A DNA stretch of 33,779 nt from Chloroflexota bacterium (GCA_003670735.1 QWQU01000009.1:1-33779); one strand, 5' to 3'; shown: positions 7,440 to 16,865, counted from the first letter of the stretch. Translations and numbers: made by a program. The notes: a model not told the origin generated them from the letters alone.

Positions 7440-8567
7440 ATGACGAACGCTCTCCAGCCCAGCGAGTTCGAAGTTCAAGACATCATGATCAACATGGGGC
7501 CGCAGCACCCTGCGACCCACGGCGTGTTCCGGATGGTGCTGCAGGTCGATGGCGAGATCGTCAAAGACCTGATTCCGCACATCGGCTACATGCACCGCGG
7601 CGCGGAGAAGCTGTCGGAGACGATGGACTTCCGCCAGGGCATCGGCTTCATGGACCGCACGGAGTACCTCGCGCAGTTCAATGCTGAGCTGGGCTACGTG
7701 ATGGCCGTCGAGAAGCTGATGGACATCGAGGTGCCGGAGCGCGCGCAGTGGATCCGGATGATCCTCTGCGAGTTGAACCGCCTCTCGAGTCACTTCATGT
7801 TCACTGGCGCGTTCGGCACTGACGCCGGCGTGTTTGGTACCTCGTTCACGTACGCGTTCCGCTGGCGCGAGGAGATCCTTGACCTGTTCGAGGAGATCAC
7901 GGGCGACCGGCTGATGTACGCGTACTTCCGCCCGGGCGGTCTGGCCTGGGAAGTCACGGATAACTTCGAGGCCCGCGTGCGTCAGGTGCTCGAGCTCTCG
8001 AAGCAGGGCATCAAGGACATCGATGGTCTGGTGACCAACAACGAAATCTTCAAGGCACGTACGCAGGGCGTTGGCGTGCTGACGAAGGAACAGGCAATCG
8101 ACTGGGGCACGACAGGCCCGGTGCTGCGCGCGAGTGGTGTCCAGATGGACATTCGTCGCGACGAGCCATACCTGTTCTATGACCAGGTCGAGTTCGACAT
8201 TCCGATCGGGCAGAACGGCGACGTCTACGACCGCTGGTGCCTGCGCATGGAAGAGATGCGCCAGTCGGTGCGCATCGTCGAGCAGTGCCTGACGAAGCTG
8301 CAGCCCGGCCCGATTCAGCCGGAGCGCATGCCTCGCATGCTGCGCACGCCGCCGGGCGAGGTGTACATCCGCACCGAGGCGCCGCGTGGCGAGTTCGGCA
8401 TTTACATGGTGAGCAAGGGCGGCAACCGCCCGCACCGCCTGAAGGTGCGCTCCTCCTGCTTCGCGAACCTGCAGTCGCTGCGGGACATGTCGATCGGCCA
8501 GTACGTGGCCGACGCGGTGCTCGCGCTCGGCTCGATGGACATCGTGCTGTGTGAGGTCGACCGATGA
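7440..8567 (+). CDS. nuoD: NADH-quinone oxidoreductase subunit D
   Basis: A 375-residue subunit of the 49-kDa family, related to the large subunit of NiFe hydrogenases, which forms the quinone-binding pocket with NuoB. Typical stretches are MGPQHPATHGVFR near the N-terminus, HIGYMHRGAEKLSE, and GGNRPHRLKVRSSCF near the C-terminus. Length is slightly short of the 400 residues common in Proteobacteria, as in other separate NuoD proteins. The ATG at 7440 follows GTGGAGG at the end of nuoC. The stop overlaps the nuoH start by 4 nt. Confidence 0.96.
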   Translation: MTNALQPSEFEVQDIMINMGPQHPATHGVFRMVLQVDGEIVKDLIPHIGYMHRGAEKLSETMDFRQGIGFMDRTEYLAQFNAELGYVMAVEKLMDIEVPERAQWIRMILCELNRLSSHFMFTGAFGTDAGVFGTSFTYAFRWREEILDLFEEITGDRLMYAYFRPGGLAWEVTDNFEARVRQVLELSKQGIKDIDGLVTNNEIFKARTQGVGVLTKEQAIDWGTTGPVLRASGVQMDIRRDEPYLFYDQVEFDIPIGQNGDVYDRWCLRMEEMRQSVRIVEQCLTKLQPGPIQPERMPRMLRTPPGEVYIRTEAPRGEFGIYMVSKGGNRPHRLKVRSSCFANLQSLRDMSIGQYVADAVLALGSMDIVLCEVDR

Positions 8568-9688
8568 ACACGCTGTTCGGCCTGCCGGTCGCACTCGATG
8601 CGTTGATCCGTGTCCTGATCATTGTGAGTGTCATGACCGTGGTGGTCATGGGTCTGATCTATGTCGAGCGCAAGGTGCTGGCTCGCTTCCAGCAACGCCT
8701 CGGCCCGACGCGCACTGGCCCGATGGGTCTGTTGCAGTCGGTCGCGGACGCGCTGAAGCTCGTGGCCAAAGAAGACGTGCGGCCGACGAACGCCGACCCG
8801 TGGGTGTTCGAGCTGGCGCCGTTCCTCGTATTCGTCCCGACCTTCCTCGGGTTTGTCGTTGTCCCGTTCGCGCTGGCCTGGTCTGTGCGCGACCTCGACC
8901 TCGGACTCTTCTACATCCTGGCTGTCTCGTCGGTGAACATTGTTGGCTGGGTGATGGCCGGTTGGGCCTCCGACAACCGCTACGCCATGCTGGGTGCGCT
9001 GCGCGCCGTGGCACAGTCGATCTCGTACGAGCTGCCGCTGGTGATGGCGATGATCGCTGTGGCGATGGTCGCCGACTCGCTGAACATCAGCGAGATCGTG
9101 CGCGGGCAGGCGATGGTGCCGAACATCGTGTGGCAGCCGCTGCCGTTCCTGATGTTCTTCATCTGCATGCTGGCCGAGATGAACCGCCCGCCGTTCGACA
9201 TTCCGGTCGGCGAGTCGGAAGTCGTCGGTGGTCCGTACGTCGAGTACAGCGGCATCCGCTGGTCGATGTTCTTCCTGGCTGAGTACGCCTCGATGTTCAT
9301 CATGGCGCTGCTGGGTGCCGCGGTATTCCTCGGTGGTAGCGCGTGGCCGTTCGGCGAGCAGCTGGGTCTGCCGTGGCAGATTCTGCTGACGGTCGCGAAG
9401 GCCGGGCTGATCATCTTCGTTGTCATCTGGACTCGCGCGTCGTTCCCGCGCCTGCGCATCGATCAGCTGATGTCATTCAGCTGGAAGCTGCTGCTGCCGG
9501 TCTCGTTCGCGCAGATCATGGTGAATGGCCTGATCCTGGTGTACGACCTGCCCTACGGCATGTCGCACACGCTGCTGGCGGTGTGCAGCGCGGCTGGCGT
9601 GCTGTTCGTTGCCTCGGCAATCAACCGCAGTGTCACCAGCCCGCGCCCGCGGCCGCTGCTGATTCCTCGAAGTGAGGCGGCACGATGA
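8564..9688 (+). CDS. nuoH: NADH-quinone oxidoreductase subunit H
   Basis: A 374-residue membrane subunit with about eight helices that links the quinone site to the proton-pumping arm. Conserved sequence includes YVERKVLARFQQRLGPTRTG, EDVRPTNADPWVF, ISYELPLVMAMI, and AEMNRPPFDIPVGESE, the glutamate-rich loop facing the quinone channel. The ATG at 8564 overlaps the nuoD stop (ATGA), and the stop overlaps nuoI by 4 nt. Confidence 0.96.
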   Translation: MNTLFGLPVALDALIRVLIIVSVMTVVVMGLIYVERKVLARFQQRLGPTRTGPMGLLQSVADALKLVAKEDVRPTNADPWVFELAPFLVFVPTFLGFVVVPFALAWSVRDLDLGLFYILAVSSVNIVGWVMAGWASDNRYAMLGALRAVAQSISYELPLVMAMIAVAMVADSLNISEIVRGQAMVPNIVWQPLPFLMFFICMLAEMNRPPFDIPVGESEVVGGPYVEYSGIRWSMFFLAEYASMFIMALLGAAVFLGGSAWPFGEQLGLPWQILLTVAKAGLIIFVVIWTRASFPRLRIDQLMSFSWKLLLPVSFAQIMVNGLILVYDLPYGMSHTLLAVCSAAGVLFVASAINRSVTSPRPRPLLIPRSEAAR

Positions 9689-10155
9689 AGGGCATCCTGA
9701 AGAGCATGGCGACCACGCTTTCGACGTTTGCTCGAAAGCCCGTCACCCGCGAGTACCCCGAGACTCACAAGGAGCTGCCGGAGCGCGACCGCGCCTTCCC
9801 GGTGCTGCTGTGGGACAAGGAAGCGCACGAGCCGTTCTGCACTGGCTGCCACGCGTGTGAGCGCGCGTGCCCGGTGGAGTGCATGACTGTGCTGATGAAG
9901 GACAACCCGGCCCACAAGTCCGTGGGTGGCGAGTCCGGCCGGCGCAAGATCATCGACAAGTTCTGGATCGACTACGGCCGATGCATGCGATGCAACATCT
10001 GTGTCGAGGTGTGCAACTTCGACGCGATCACGATGAACAACACGTGGGAAGGTCACGAGAAGTCGGTCTACGACCGTGCTGACCTCGTGCAGGACCTGCC
10101 GATGCTGCTCTCGGAGCACCGCAGCGGTGAGCTGAAGCCCTGGGTGAACGAATAG
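9685..10155 (+). CDS. nuoI: NADH-quinone oxidoreductase subunit I
   Basis: A 156-residue ferredoxin-like subunit holding two 4Fe-4S clusters (N6a and N6b) that pass electrons to NuoB. Both binding motifs are complete: CTGCHACERACPVEC and CMRCNICVEVCNF. Since no NuoE, F or G is encoded here, these clusters are the visible entry side of the chain, and a separate electron donor may dock on this region. The ATG at 9685 overlaps the nuoH stop; the final TAG shares one base with the nuoJ GTG. Confidence 0.96.
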   Translation: MKGILKSMATTLSTFARKPVTREYPETHKELPERDRAFPVLLWDKEAHEPFCTGCHACERACPVECMTVLMKDNPAHKSVGGESGRRKIIDKFWIDYGRCMRCNICVEVCNFDAITMNNTWEGHEKSVYDRADLVQDLPMLLSEHRSGELKPWVNE

Positions 10156-10781
10156 TGCTGAACCGCATGCCGCTCCCGGCGCAGCTGGACCGCGCGATCG
10201 TGACGGGCTCGCTTACTGCGGGCGCGATCGGTCTGCCGTACATCCTGGTGGTGTCGGTGCTGGGGATCATGGGTCGCATCAACGGCGCCGAGGTTGTCTG
10301 GTGGCTGCTCGCGGGGTTGATCCTCGTCGGCGCCATTGGCTCGGTGACCTCGAACAACGTCGTGCACGCTGCGCTGTCACTCGTTGTTGCGGCGATGGGC
10401 ATTGCGGGCATGTTCGTGCTGCTGGCGAGCGAGTTTCTCGCGCTGGTACAGGTGCTGGTCTACGGCGGCGGCGTGGCGATTCTGCTGTTGTTCGCGCTGA
10501 TGATGACGAACGCTTCGGACGACCCCATCGTCGTTGACGGCTCGCAGAAGCCGTTCGGCTTTGGGGTCGCGCTGGTGATGGGCGTCGTGCTGGTGAGTGC
10601 GATGGTTGGCGCGTCATGGAACGCGACGATCACGACGGTGGTTTCCTTCCGGGACATCGGGACGCGGTTGTACCGCGACTACGGTGTGCCGTTCGAGGTG
10701 GCGTCGCTGGTGCTGCTGGTCGCGCTGATTGGCGCGATCGCGATTGCGCGACGCGACACGGAAGAGAGTGACGCCGCGTGA
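10155..10781 (+). CDS. nuoJ: NADH-quinone oxidoreductase subunit J
   Basis: A 208-residue membrane subunit with five helices. The family signature lies in NNVVHAALSLVVAAMGIAG followed by LLASEFLALVQVLVYGGGVA, the helix region with the pi-bulge involved in coupling. It starts with GTG at 10155, overlapping the nuoI stop by one base; an internal ATG follows four codons later. The stop overlaps the GTG of nuoK in a GTGA arrangement. Confidence 0.94.
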   Translation: MLNRMPLPAQLDRAIVTGSLTAGAIGLPYILVVSVLGIMGRINGAEVVWWLLAGLILVGAIGSVTSNNVVHAALSLVVAAMGIAGMFVLLASEFLALVQVLVYGGGVAILLLFALMMTNASDDPIVVDGSQKPFGFGVALVMGVVLVSAMVGASWNATITTVVSFRDIGTRLYRDYGVPFEVASLVLLVALIGAIAIARRDTEESDAA

Positions 10782-11086
10782 TTTCGCTGACTCACTACCT
10801 CGTGCTGTCTGGTGTGCTGTTTGCCCTCGGGTTCTACGGGGTGCTGGTGCGCCGCTCTGCGATTCTGATTCTGATTGCGGTGGAGCTGATGCTCGCCGCG
10901 GTGTCGATCAACTTCGTCGCCTTCGCGTCATACCTCGACGCCAAGTTGTTCACGGGTGTGATCTTCGCGATCTTTGTCATCACCATCGCTGCGGCCGAAG
11001 TTGGCCTGGCGCTGGGCATCGTGCTGCGCATCTATCGCGAGCGGTCTACCGCAAACGTCGATGAGGCCAGCACGCTCAAGTGGTAG
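10778..11086 (+). CDS. nuoK: NADH-quinone oxidoreductase subunit K
   Basis: A 102-residue, three-helix membrane subunit homologous to MrpC. It contains the conserved glutamate-bearing helix IAVELMLAAVSINFVAF and a second one in ITIAAAEVGLALGIVLRIYR, both part of the proton path. It starts with GTG at 10778, coupled to nuoJ. A 16-nt gap with GAGGGGG separates it from nuoL. Confidence 0.95.
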   Translation: MISLTHYLVLSGVLFALGFYGVLVRRSAILILIAVELMLAAVSINFVAFASYLDAKLFTGVIFAIFVITIAAAEVGLALGIVLRIYRERSTANVDEASTLKW

Positions 11087-11102
11087 TCGAGGGGGACTGC
11101 TG

Positions 11103-13007
11103 ATGAGCATGGCTATGGCTGGGATCCTGATCGCGATCCCGGCATCCATCTTTGTGCTCCTGGCGCTCACCTGGAAGGTGCTGCCTCGCGGTGGCGACTT
11201 CCTGGTGGTTCTCGGCTTCCTCGCGGTGTGGCTGCTCGGTCTCGGCATTGCCGCGGACTTCACGAAGCACTTCCACGACGGCGTGTTCGCGCCGAATGGC
11301 GCCAACGTCTTCTCGTTCGACTGGATCAACATCGGCGACGGGCTGTTCCACATTCAGTTCAGCACGTGGGTCGACTCGATCACGGTGACGATGATCGTGG
11401 TGGTCTCGACCGTTGCGTTGATGGTGGCGATCTACTCGACGGGCTACATGCACGGCGAGGAGCGCTACGGCTGGTACTTCGCGGCGCTGTCGCTGTTCGT
11501 GACGGCGATGCTGACCCTGATCCTCTCCGGCAACCTGCTGCAGCTGTACTTCGCCTGGGAAGGCGTCGGTCTCGCCTCGTTCCTACTGATTGGCTTCTAC
11601 TGGGAGCGACAGTCGGCGGCGGAGGCGGCCAAGAAGGCGTTCATCACGACGCGTATCGGTGACGTCGGTCTGCTGATCGGCATCGTGCTGTTGTGGCGCG
11701 TGGCCGGCACGTTCGACATCCAGGGCATCATTCACTTCGCCGAGGAGGGTGGGTTCGACAAGACCTACCTGACCGTGGCGATGCTGTTCCTCTTCCTTGG
11801 CGCGGTCGGCAAGTCGGCGCAGTTCCCGCTGCACGTCTGGCTGCCGGACGCGATGGAAGGCCCGACGCCGGTGAGCGCACTGATTCACGCCGCGACGATG
11901 GTCGTCGCCGGTGTGTACCTCGTCGCTCGCATGATGCCGGTGTTCGATGTGGTGCCGACGGCGCGCGAGGTTGTGCTCTACACGGGCCTGATCACCGCCG
12001 TGATGGCGGCGACGATGGGTCTGGTCTCCAACGACATCAAGCGTGTATTGGCGTTCTCGACGGTGTCGCAGCTCGGCTTCATGTTCGTCGCGCTCGGCAT
12101 GGGTGCCGTGGGTGTGGCGATGTTCCACCTGTTCACACACGCCTTCTTTAAGGCGCTGCTGTTCCTGGGCTCCGGCTCTGTGATTCACGCGACGCACGAG
12201 CAGACCGTGGAGCACCTCGGTGGCCTGCGGAAGAAGCTACCGATCACGACGTGGACGTTCGTCATCGGCAGCCTCGCACTGGCGGGCATCATTCCGTTCG
12301 CCGGGTTCTGGTCGAAGGACGAGATTCTGCACACGGCGGCGCACAGCCACCCGATGGTCTACGTGATCCTCGCGGGGACGGCGATCCTGACCGCTATCTA
12401 CTCGACGCGCGTCGTACTGCTGACGTTCTGGGGTGAGCCCAAGGACCACCACGCGTACGAGCACGCGCACGAGTCTGGTCCGATCATGGCCGGCCCGCTC
12501 GTCTTCCTATCGCTTCTCGCGATTAGCTCCGGCTTCGTGATCTTCCACAGCGTCGGTGCCGCGCTCGGGTTCCCCGGTGGCATCCTCGAGACGATCTTCA
12601 CGGAAGAGCCTGAGGTCTTCCACTTCGACCCGGTGTTCGCCGCGACGGCCGTGGGCATGTCGCTGGCCGGTATCGGCATCGGCTTCGCGTACTGGTGGGG
12701 CGACGCCTCGCGCGCGGTGCGCGCTCGAGCGTGGGCGCCTGAGCTGCACGCGTTGCTGGTGAACCGCTACTACATCGACGACCTGTATCAGGCGATCATC
12801 GACCGCGTCATCCTCGGTCTCGGCAACATCGTGGCGACGTTTGAGCGTCACGTGGTGAACGAGGCGGGCGTCGATGGCGGCTCGCAGCTCATTGGCTGGT
12901 TTGGCATGCGTCTGAAGTTCCTCCAGACGGGCCGAATCCCGAACTACGCATTGGCGATGGCAGTGGGCGTTGTCGTCCTGGCTGTCATGGCGTTCCGGTC
13001 GGCCTGA
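11103..13007 (+). CDS. nuoL: NADH-quinone oxidoreductase subunit L
   Basis: A 634-residue antiporter-like proton-pumping subunit with about 16 helices. Conserved parts are LYFAWEGVGLASFLLIGFYW, the lysine-containing helix in KSAQFPLHVWLPDAMEGPTP, and SALIHAATMVVAGVYLVAR. The C-terminal LLVNRYYIDDLYQAIIDRV precedes the last helix, as in the lateral helix of NuoL. The frame is open upstream into nuoK, but the ATG at 11103 has GAGGGGG with about 7-nt spacing. Confidence 0.96.
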   Translation: MSMAMAGILIAIPASIFVLLALTWKVLPRGGDFLVVLGFLAVWLLGLGIAADFTKHFHDGVFAPNGANVFSFDWINIGDGLFHIQFSTWVDSITVTMIVVVSTVALMVAIYSTGYMHGEERYGWYFAALSLFVTAMLTLILSGNLLQLYFAWEGVGLASFLLIGFYWERQSAAEAAKKAFITTRIGDVGLLIGIVLLWRVAGTFDIQGIIHFAEEGGFDKTYLTVAMLFLFLGAVGKSAQFPLHVWLPDAMEGPTPVSALIHAATMVVAGVYLVARMMPVFDVVPTAREVVLYTGLITAVMAATMGLVSNDIKRVLAFSTVSQLGFMFVALGMGAVGVAMFHLFTHAFFKALLFLGSGSVIHATHEQTVEHLGGLRKKLPITTWTFVIGSLALAGIIPFAGFWSKDEILHTAAHSHPMVYVILAGTAILTAIYSTRVVLLTFWGEPKDHHAYEHAHESGPIMAGPLVFLSLLAISSGFVIFHSVGAALGFPGGILETIFTEEPEVFHFDPVFAATAVGMSLAGIGIGFAYWWGDASRAVRARAWAPELHALLVNRYYIDDLYQAIIDRVILGLGNIVATFERHVVNEAGVDGGSQLIGWFGMRLKFLQTGRIPNYALAMAVGVVVLAVMAFRSA

Positions 13008-13018
13008 CAGGGGGACTG

Positions 13019-14512
13019 ATGTCAACGTCCGACGGGTACATCCTGCTGGTTCTGACGGCTCTGCCGTTCATCGCAGCGTTGCTGCTGATGATCACGCCTT
13101 CGCGTGAGCGGACCGCCATCATCGCGATCACGGGGCTGTCGAGCTTCGTGATGTTCGTGCTCTCGGTGTATGTGTTCCAGCGCTACGACTGGCACAGCAG
13201 CGAGCAGTTCCAGGGCGTGCTGGCCTGGGACTGGCTGCAGAACGTCGGCTTCCTGGGTGAGCACGGCATTCAGATCAAGGTCGGCATCGACGGCATTGCG
13301 GCCTCGATGGTGCTGCTGACCGGCATCATCACGATGGCCGGGACGTGGGTGTCGTGGAAGGTGCGTCAGCGCACCAAGGACTTCTTCATCCTGCTCTACA
13401 TCGTGGTGGGCGGCGTCTACGGGACGTTCGTCAGCCTCGATCTGTTCTTCTTCTTCCTGATGTACGAGACGGCCGTGATGCCGATGTACATGCTGATCGC
13501 GATCTGGGGCTCGACGCGCAAGGAATACGGCGCGATGAAGCTGATGATGATGCTGGTCGCAGCATCGATCCTTATCTTCACGGGCATCTTCGCGATCTTC
13601 ACCGAGGCGAACATCGGGTCGTTCGACCTGACTCGTCTCTACGCAGCGCACTACAGCCGCGAGATGCAGATCATCTTCTTCCCGATGATCGCGCTGGGTT
13701 GCGGCACCCTGGGCGGCATGTTCCCGTTCCACTCCTGGTCGCCGGACGGTCACGCCTCGGCGCCGACGGCGGTCTCGATGGTGCACGCCGGCGTCCTGAT
13801 GAAGGTCGGCGCGTTCGCGATCATCCGCCTCGGGATTCAGATTCTTCCTGAGGGCGCGCAGTTCTGGGGTCCGGCGCTGATCACGGTCGGCATCACGGCA
13901 GCCCTCTACGGCGCGGTCTCGGCACTGAAGCAGACGGACCTCAAGCTGATGTCGGGCTTCTCCTCGGTCTCGCACATGGGCTACGTGTTCATGGGCCTGG
14001 GGACGATGAACGTGATCGGCATGACCGGTTCTGTGTTGCAGATGTTTGCGCACGGCGTGATGACGGCGCTGTTCTTCCTCCTGATCGGTGCGATGTACGA
14101 CCAGTCGCACAACCGCGACATCCCGAACTTCTCCGGGTTGGCCAAGCGGATGCCGATGTGGGCGATCTTCTTCGTGATTGGTGCTCTCGCATCGCTCGGA
14201 CTGCCGGGTCTGTCGGGGTTCGTGGCTGAGCTACACATCTTCGTGGGCGCGTTCCGCGCCTACCCGATCGTCGGTGGCCTCGCGGTGCTGACGGCGGCGA
14301 TCACGGCGACGTACCTGCTGCGGATGATGTCGCAGATGTTCTTCGGCGAGTTCAACACGCGCTGGGACATGCTGCGTGATGTGACGTGGGCGGAGCGAGC
14401 GGGCGCAACGGTGCTTGTGCTGTCGATCCTGGCTATGGGCCTCTGGCCGTCACCGTGGGTTCAGCGCATCTCGACGACGCTGGCGCAGACGATTCCGGGG
14501 GTCTCGCTGTGA
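13019..14512 (+). CDS. nuoM: NADH-quinone oxidoreductase subunit M
   Basis: A 497-residue antiporter-like subunit. Characteristic segments are FFLMYETAVMPMYMLIAIWG, with the conserved glutamate of helix 5, MFPFHSWSPDGHASAPTAVS, and HAGVLMKVGAFAIIR with the central lysine. The ATG at 13019 follows AGGGGG in an 11-nt gap after nuoL. The stop overlaps the nuoN GTG by 4 nt. Confidence 0.96.
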   Translation: MSTSDGYILLVLTALPFIAALLLMITPSRERTAIIAITGLSSFVMFVLSVYVFQRYDWHSSEQFQGVLAWDWLQNVGFLGEHGIQIKVGIDGIAASMVLLTGIITMAGTWVSWKVRQRTKDFFILLYIVVGGVYGTFVSLDLFFFFLMYETAVMPMYMLIAIWGSTRKEYGAMKLMMMLVAASILIFTGIFAIFTEANIGSFDLTRLYAAHYSREMQIIFFPMIALGCGTLGGMFPFHSWSPDGHASAPTAVSMVHAGVLMKVGAFAIIRLGIQILPEGAQFWGPALITVGITAALYGAVSALKQTDLKLMSGFSSVSHMGYVFMGLGTMNVIGMTGSVLQMFAHGVMTALFFLLIGAMYDQSHNRDIPNFSGLAKRMPMWAIFFVIGALASLGLPGLSGFVAELHIFVGAFRAYPIVGGLAVLTAAITATYLLRMMSQMFFGEFNTRWDMLRDVTWAERAGATVLVLSILAMGLWPSPWVQRISTTLAQTIPGVSL

Positions 14513-15984
14513 ACCTGGATTACTCGCTGCTGGTGCCGGAGTTCCTGCTGGCGCTGGCCGGTGTGGTGGTACTGCTCGCGGACACGTTCCGCGGTGAGCT
14601 GAAGTCGGGGCGGCAGCTGCTGCCGTGGCTGACGGTGTTCGGTGCTGCGCTGTACGGCGCGACGGGCGCTGCGGCCGGCTCGATGACCTCCGAGTTTGCG
14701 GGGATCTTTGCGGTGGACGCGTTCACGGCGTTCTTCCGCGTGTTGTTCGCAGTGACGCTCGTGGTGGTGGTGGTGGGCTCGCACGAGTACGTGTCGAAGA
14801 ACATCCGCCACCAGGGCGAGTTCTACACGATGCTGCTGTTCGCGACGGTGGGCGCCTCCTTCATGGCGGGTGCGCGCGAGCTGCTGACGGCCTACGTCGG
14901 CATCGAGCTGCTGTCCTTCTCGCTGTATGTCGCGGTATCGCTCGCGAAGAGCGACTCGCGGTCGGGCGAGGCTGGTCTGAAGTACGTGCTCCTCGGTGGT
15001 CTCGCCTCGGCGACGCTGCTGTACGGGCTGAGCCTGGTCTACGGCGCTGGCGGTTCGACGAGCTACGTCGAGATCGCGAAGAACCTCGAGCACGTCGAGG
15101 GGCTGCGGATGCCGCTCGTGCTCGGCCTCGTGATGGTGATTGCTGGCGTGGGCTTCAAGGCCTCGGCGGTGCCGTTCCACATGTGGACGCCGGACGCCTA
15201 CGAGGGCGCACCGCTGCCGGTAACGGCGATCTTGTCGGCAACCTCGAAGGCTGCCGCGTTCGCGTTGATCCTGCGACTGTTCTCGGGCCCGTTCCTGCCG
15301 GTGATCGGCGAATGGCGCACGACGATCGCGATTCTCTCGCTCTCCACGATGGTGGTCGGCAACTTGATCGCGCTGCAACAGACGAACATCAAGCGCCTGC
15401 TGGCGTACTCCTCGATCGCGCAGGTCGGCTACATGCTGATGGCGGTCGTGACGATGTCCGATGTGTCGGCCTCGGCGCTGCTGCTGCACATGGGCGGCTA
15501 CCTCGTGACGAACCTTGCGGTGTTCATGGGCGTAATCGCGTTCTACAACCACAGCAACACCGAGGAGATCTCGGGGTTGCATGGTCTGGCGGAGACGAAC
15601 CCGTTCCTGGCGATGGTGCTGGCCGCTGGCCTGCTGTCGCTGAGCGGCATGCCGCTGCTGGCGGGCTTCACGACGAAGTTCATCCTGTTCCAGGCGGCGG
15701 CGAGTGGTGGCTATCTCTGGCTGGTGACGCTGGCCGTGATCATGTCGACGATCTCGCTCTTCTACTACCTGAAGGTGATTCGGCAGATGTACGTGGTGCT
15801 GCCGGATGGCTCGCAGCTGCCGTACGCGACCGAGCCGAGCGTGCGCCAGGAGCGATGGTCGATGTCGCCGAGCTCGACGCTGGTGGTGTCGGTGCTGTTC
15901 CTGGGGATCGTGGTGGTGGGCCTGTACGTGGCGCCGCTGGCGGTGGCTGCGGACAACGCGGCTCGCGCGCTGTTCAAGGCGTAG
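14509..15984 (+). CDS. nuoN: NADH-quinone oxidoreductase subunit N
   Basis: A 491-residue antiporter-like subunit, the last gene of the operon. Diagnostic stretches are AYVGIELLSFSLYVAVSLAK, FKASAVPFHMWTPDAYEGAP and TAILSATSKAAAFALILR. The frame is open upstream, but the GTG at 14509 overlaps the nuoM stop and yields the expected MNLDYSLLVPEFLL N-terminus. A strong terminator follows about 50 nt downstream, closing an operon that contains no nuoE, nuoF or nuoG. Confidence 0.95.
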   Translation: MNLDYSLLVPEFLLALAGVVVLLADTFRGELKSGRQLLPWLTVFGAALYGATGAAAGSMTSEFAGIFAVDAFTAFFRVLFAVTLVVVVVGSHEYVSKNIRHQGEFYTMLLFATVGASFMAGARELLTAYVGIELLSFSLYVAVSLAKSDSRSGEAGLKYVLLGGLASATLLYGLSLVYGAGGSTSYVEIAKNLEHVEGLRMPLVLGLVMVIAGVGFKASAVPFHMWTPDAYEGAPLPVTAILSATSKAAAFALILRLFSGPFLPVIGEWRTTIAILSLSTMVVGNLIALQQTNIKRLLAYSSIAQVGYMLMAVVTMSDVSASALLLHMGGYLVTNLAVFMGVIAFYNHSNTEEISGLHGLAETNPFLAMVLAAGLLSLSGMPLLAGFTTKFILFQAAASGGYLWLVTLAVIMSTISLFYYLKVIRQMYVVLPDGSQLPYATEPSVRQERWSMSPSSTLVVSVLFLGIVVVGLYVAPLAVAADNAARALFKA

Positions 15985-16030
15985 CCGCCGGCGCTTCTGG
16001 CTCTTCGCCTGGCGGCTCATCGCGCCAGAC

Positions 16031-16080
16031 CTCGGACGTTCGAGTTGTGACGAAGCCCCGCGCGAGCGGGGCTTCGTTTT
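16031..16080 (+). terminator. Tandem-hairpin terminator of the nuo operon
   Basis: A near-palindrome CTCGGACGTTCGAG (16031-16044) precedes a strong rho-independent hairpin: CGAAGCCCCGC (16051-16061), loop GCGA, GCGGGGCTTCG (16066-16076), then TTTT. The same palindrome-plus-terminator order recurs after the RidA gene and before valS. Confidence 0.9.
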
Positions 16081-16097
16081 GTGTGCGTGTGCTCGGC

Positions 16098-16250
16098 GTC
16101 GGACGGCTCGGCTGTCGCCGTGGCCGGGCGCGAGGGCCGCTGCGCGGCCGTGCTCACGCCGGACAGTATTTCGCCCGCCCTCCCGCCCATGTGAGGGGAC
16201 TTCGTCCCCTCGACCCCTAGCAGGGCTTTGCCCTGCACCCCTTCGGAGTG
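16098..16250 (+). repeat. Composite intergenic repeat, copy 2
   Basis: Same order of blocks as copy 1: GTCGGACGGCTCGGCT, a GGCCGC hairpin region, CGGACAGTATTTCGCCCGCC, then GGGGACTTCGTCCCC and GGGCTTTGCCC hairpins. It occupies most of the 317-nt gap between nuoN and the CDGSH gene. Confidence 0.8.
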
Positions 16251-16301
16251 CGTGGCGCACTCGGGAGGCTGGTCGTTGATTTGTACTGTTCGATTGAGTG
16301 T

Positions 16302-16838
16302 TTAGTCCTCGGCGTTGGGGAGGGGGAGCGGGGCGGCGTTGGGGTCGAAGGATGCGGTCTGTGGGGGTTCGATGTCGGTGGGGTTGGTGGCGTTGTCGCG
16401 GGTGATGGAGTCGATGGGGATGGTGGTGGAGCGGAAGCCGATGCGGCGGTGGGTGCCGTCGCAGTAGGGGCGGTTCTCGCTGCCGCCGCAGCGGCAGAGG
16501 GCGAGGCGTGACTCTCGAATGATGGTCTCGCCGTTGGCGTCGGTGAGGTGGAGGTCACCTCGGACGACGAGCGGGCCGTCTTCGACGAGGACGATGGTTG
16601 TCGGATTCGAGGCGAGCTCGGTGCTGCCGTCGGGGCGGGTGTAGCGGAGCGCGCCAGTGGGGCAGTGCTCGATGGCGGCGGCGACGGTGTCAGCGTCGGC
16701 GCGGTCGAGGTGGATCCACGGGCGGTCGAGCGGGTTGAAGACGTCGGGCAGCGCGCGGATGCAGGCGGCGACATGCACGCAGCGCGATGAATCCCAGTGC
16801 ACCTCGATGTTGTCGTTCTTGTAGGTACGCGTGGTCAT
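16302..16838 (-). CDS. YjdI-type ferredoxin / CDGSH iron-sulfur fusion protein
   Basis: A 178-residue protein joining two small iron-sulfur domains. Residues 1-75 resemble the YjdI/Fer4_19 (DUF1271) divergent mono-cluster domain, with cysteines at 20, 26 and 59 in CVHVAACIRAL and EHCPTGALRY. Residues about 85-140 form a CDGSH domain with the complete 2Fe-2S ligand set C115, C117, C126, H130 (CRCGGSENRPYCDGTH). CDGSH proteins are redox or cluster-transfer proteins; the specific role of this fusion is not established. The C-terminal 35 residues are proline/asparagine-rich and probably disordered. GGAGG lies just upstream of the ATG at 16838. It is divergent from a frameshifted NlpC/P60-like gene. 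Confidence 0.88.
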   Translation of the reverse strand: MTTRTYKNDNIEVHWDSSRCVHVAACIRALPDVFNPLDRPWIHLDRADADTVAAAIEHCPTGALRYTRPDGSTELASNPTTIVLVEDGPLVVRGDLHLTDANGETIIRESRLALCRCGGSENRPYCDGTHRRIGFRSTTIPIDSITRDNATNPTDIEPPQTASFDPNAAPLPLPNAED

Positions 16839-16865
16839 CTCGTCCTCCTCGTGGTGCGAGCAGTG

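Noticed and set aside
7308-8594. Minus-strand 428-codon open frame opposite nuoD
   Set aside because: Shadow of nuoD; no recognisable motif, and nuoC-nuoD-nuoH overlap tightly on the plus strand.
14461-16260. Minus-strand 599-codon open frame opposite nuoN
   Set aside because: It is antisense to a fully conserved nuoN with motifs throughout; its translation is arginine/histidine/glutamine-rich, the usual shadow in GC-rich DNA.
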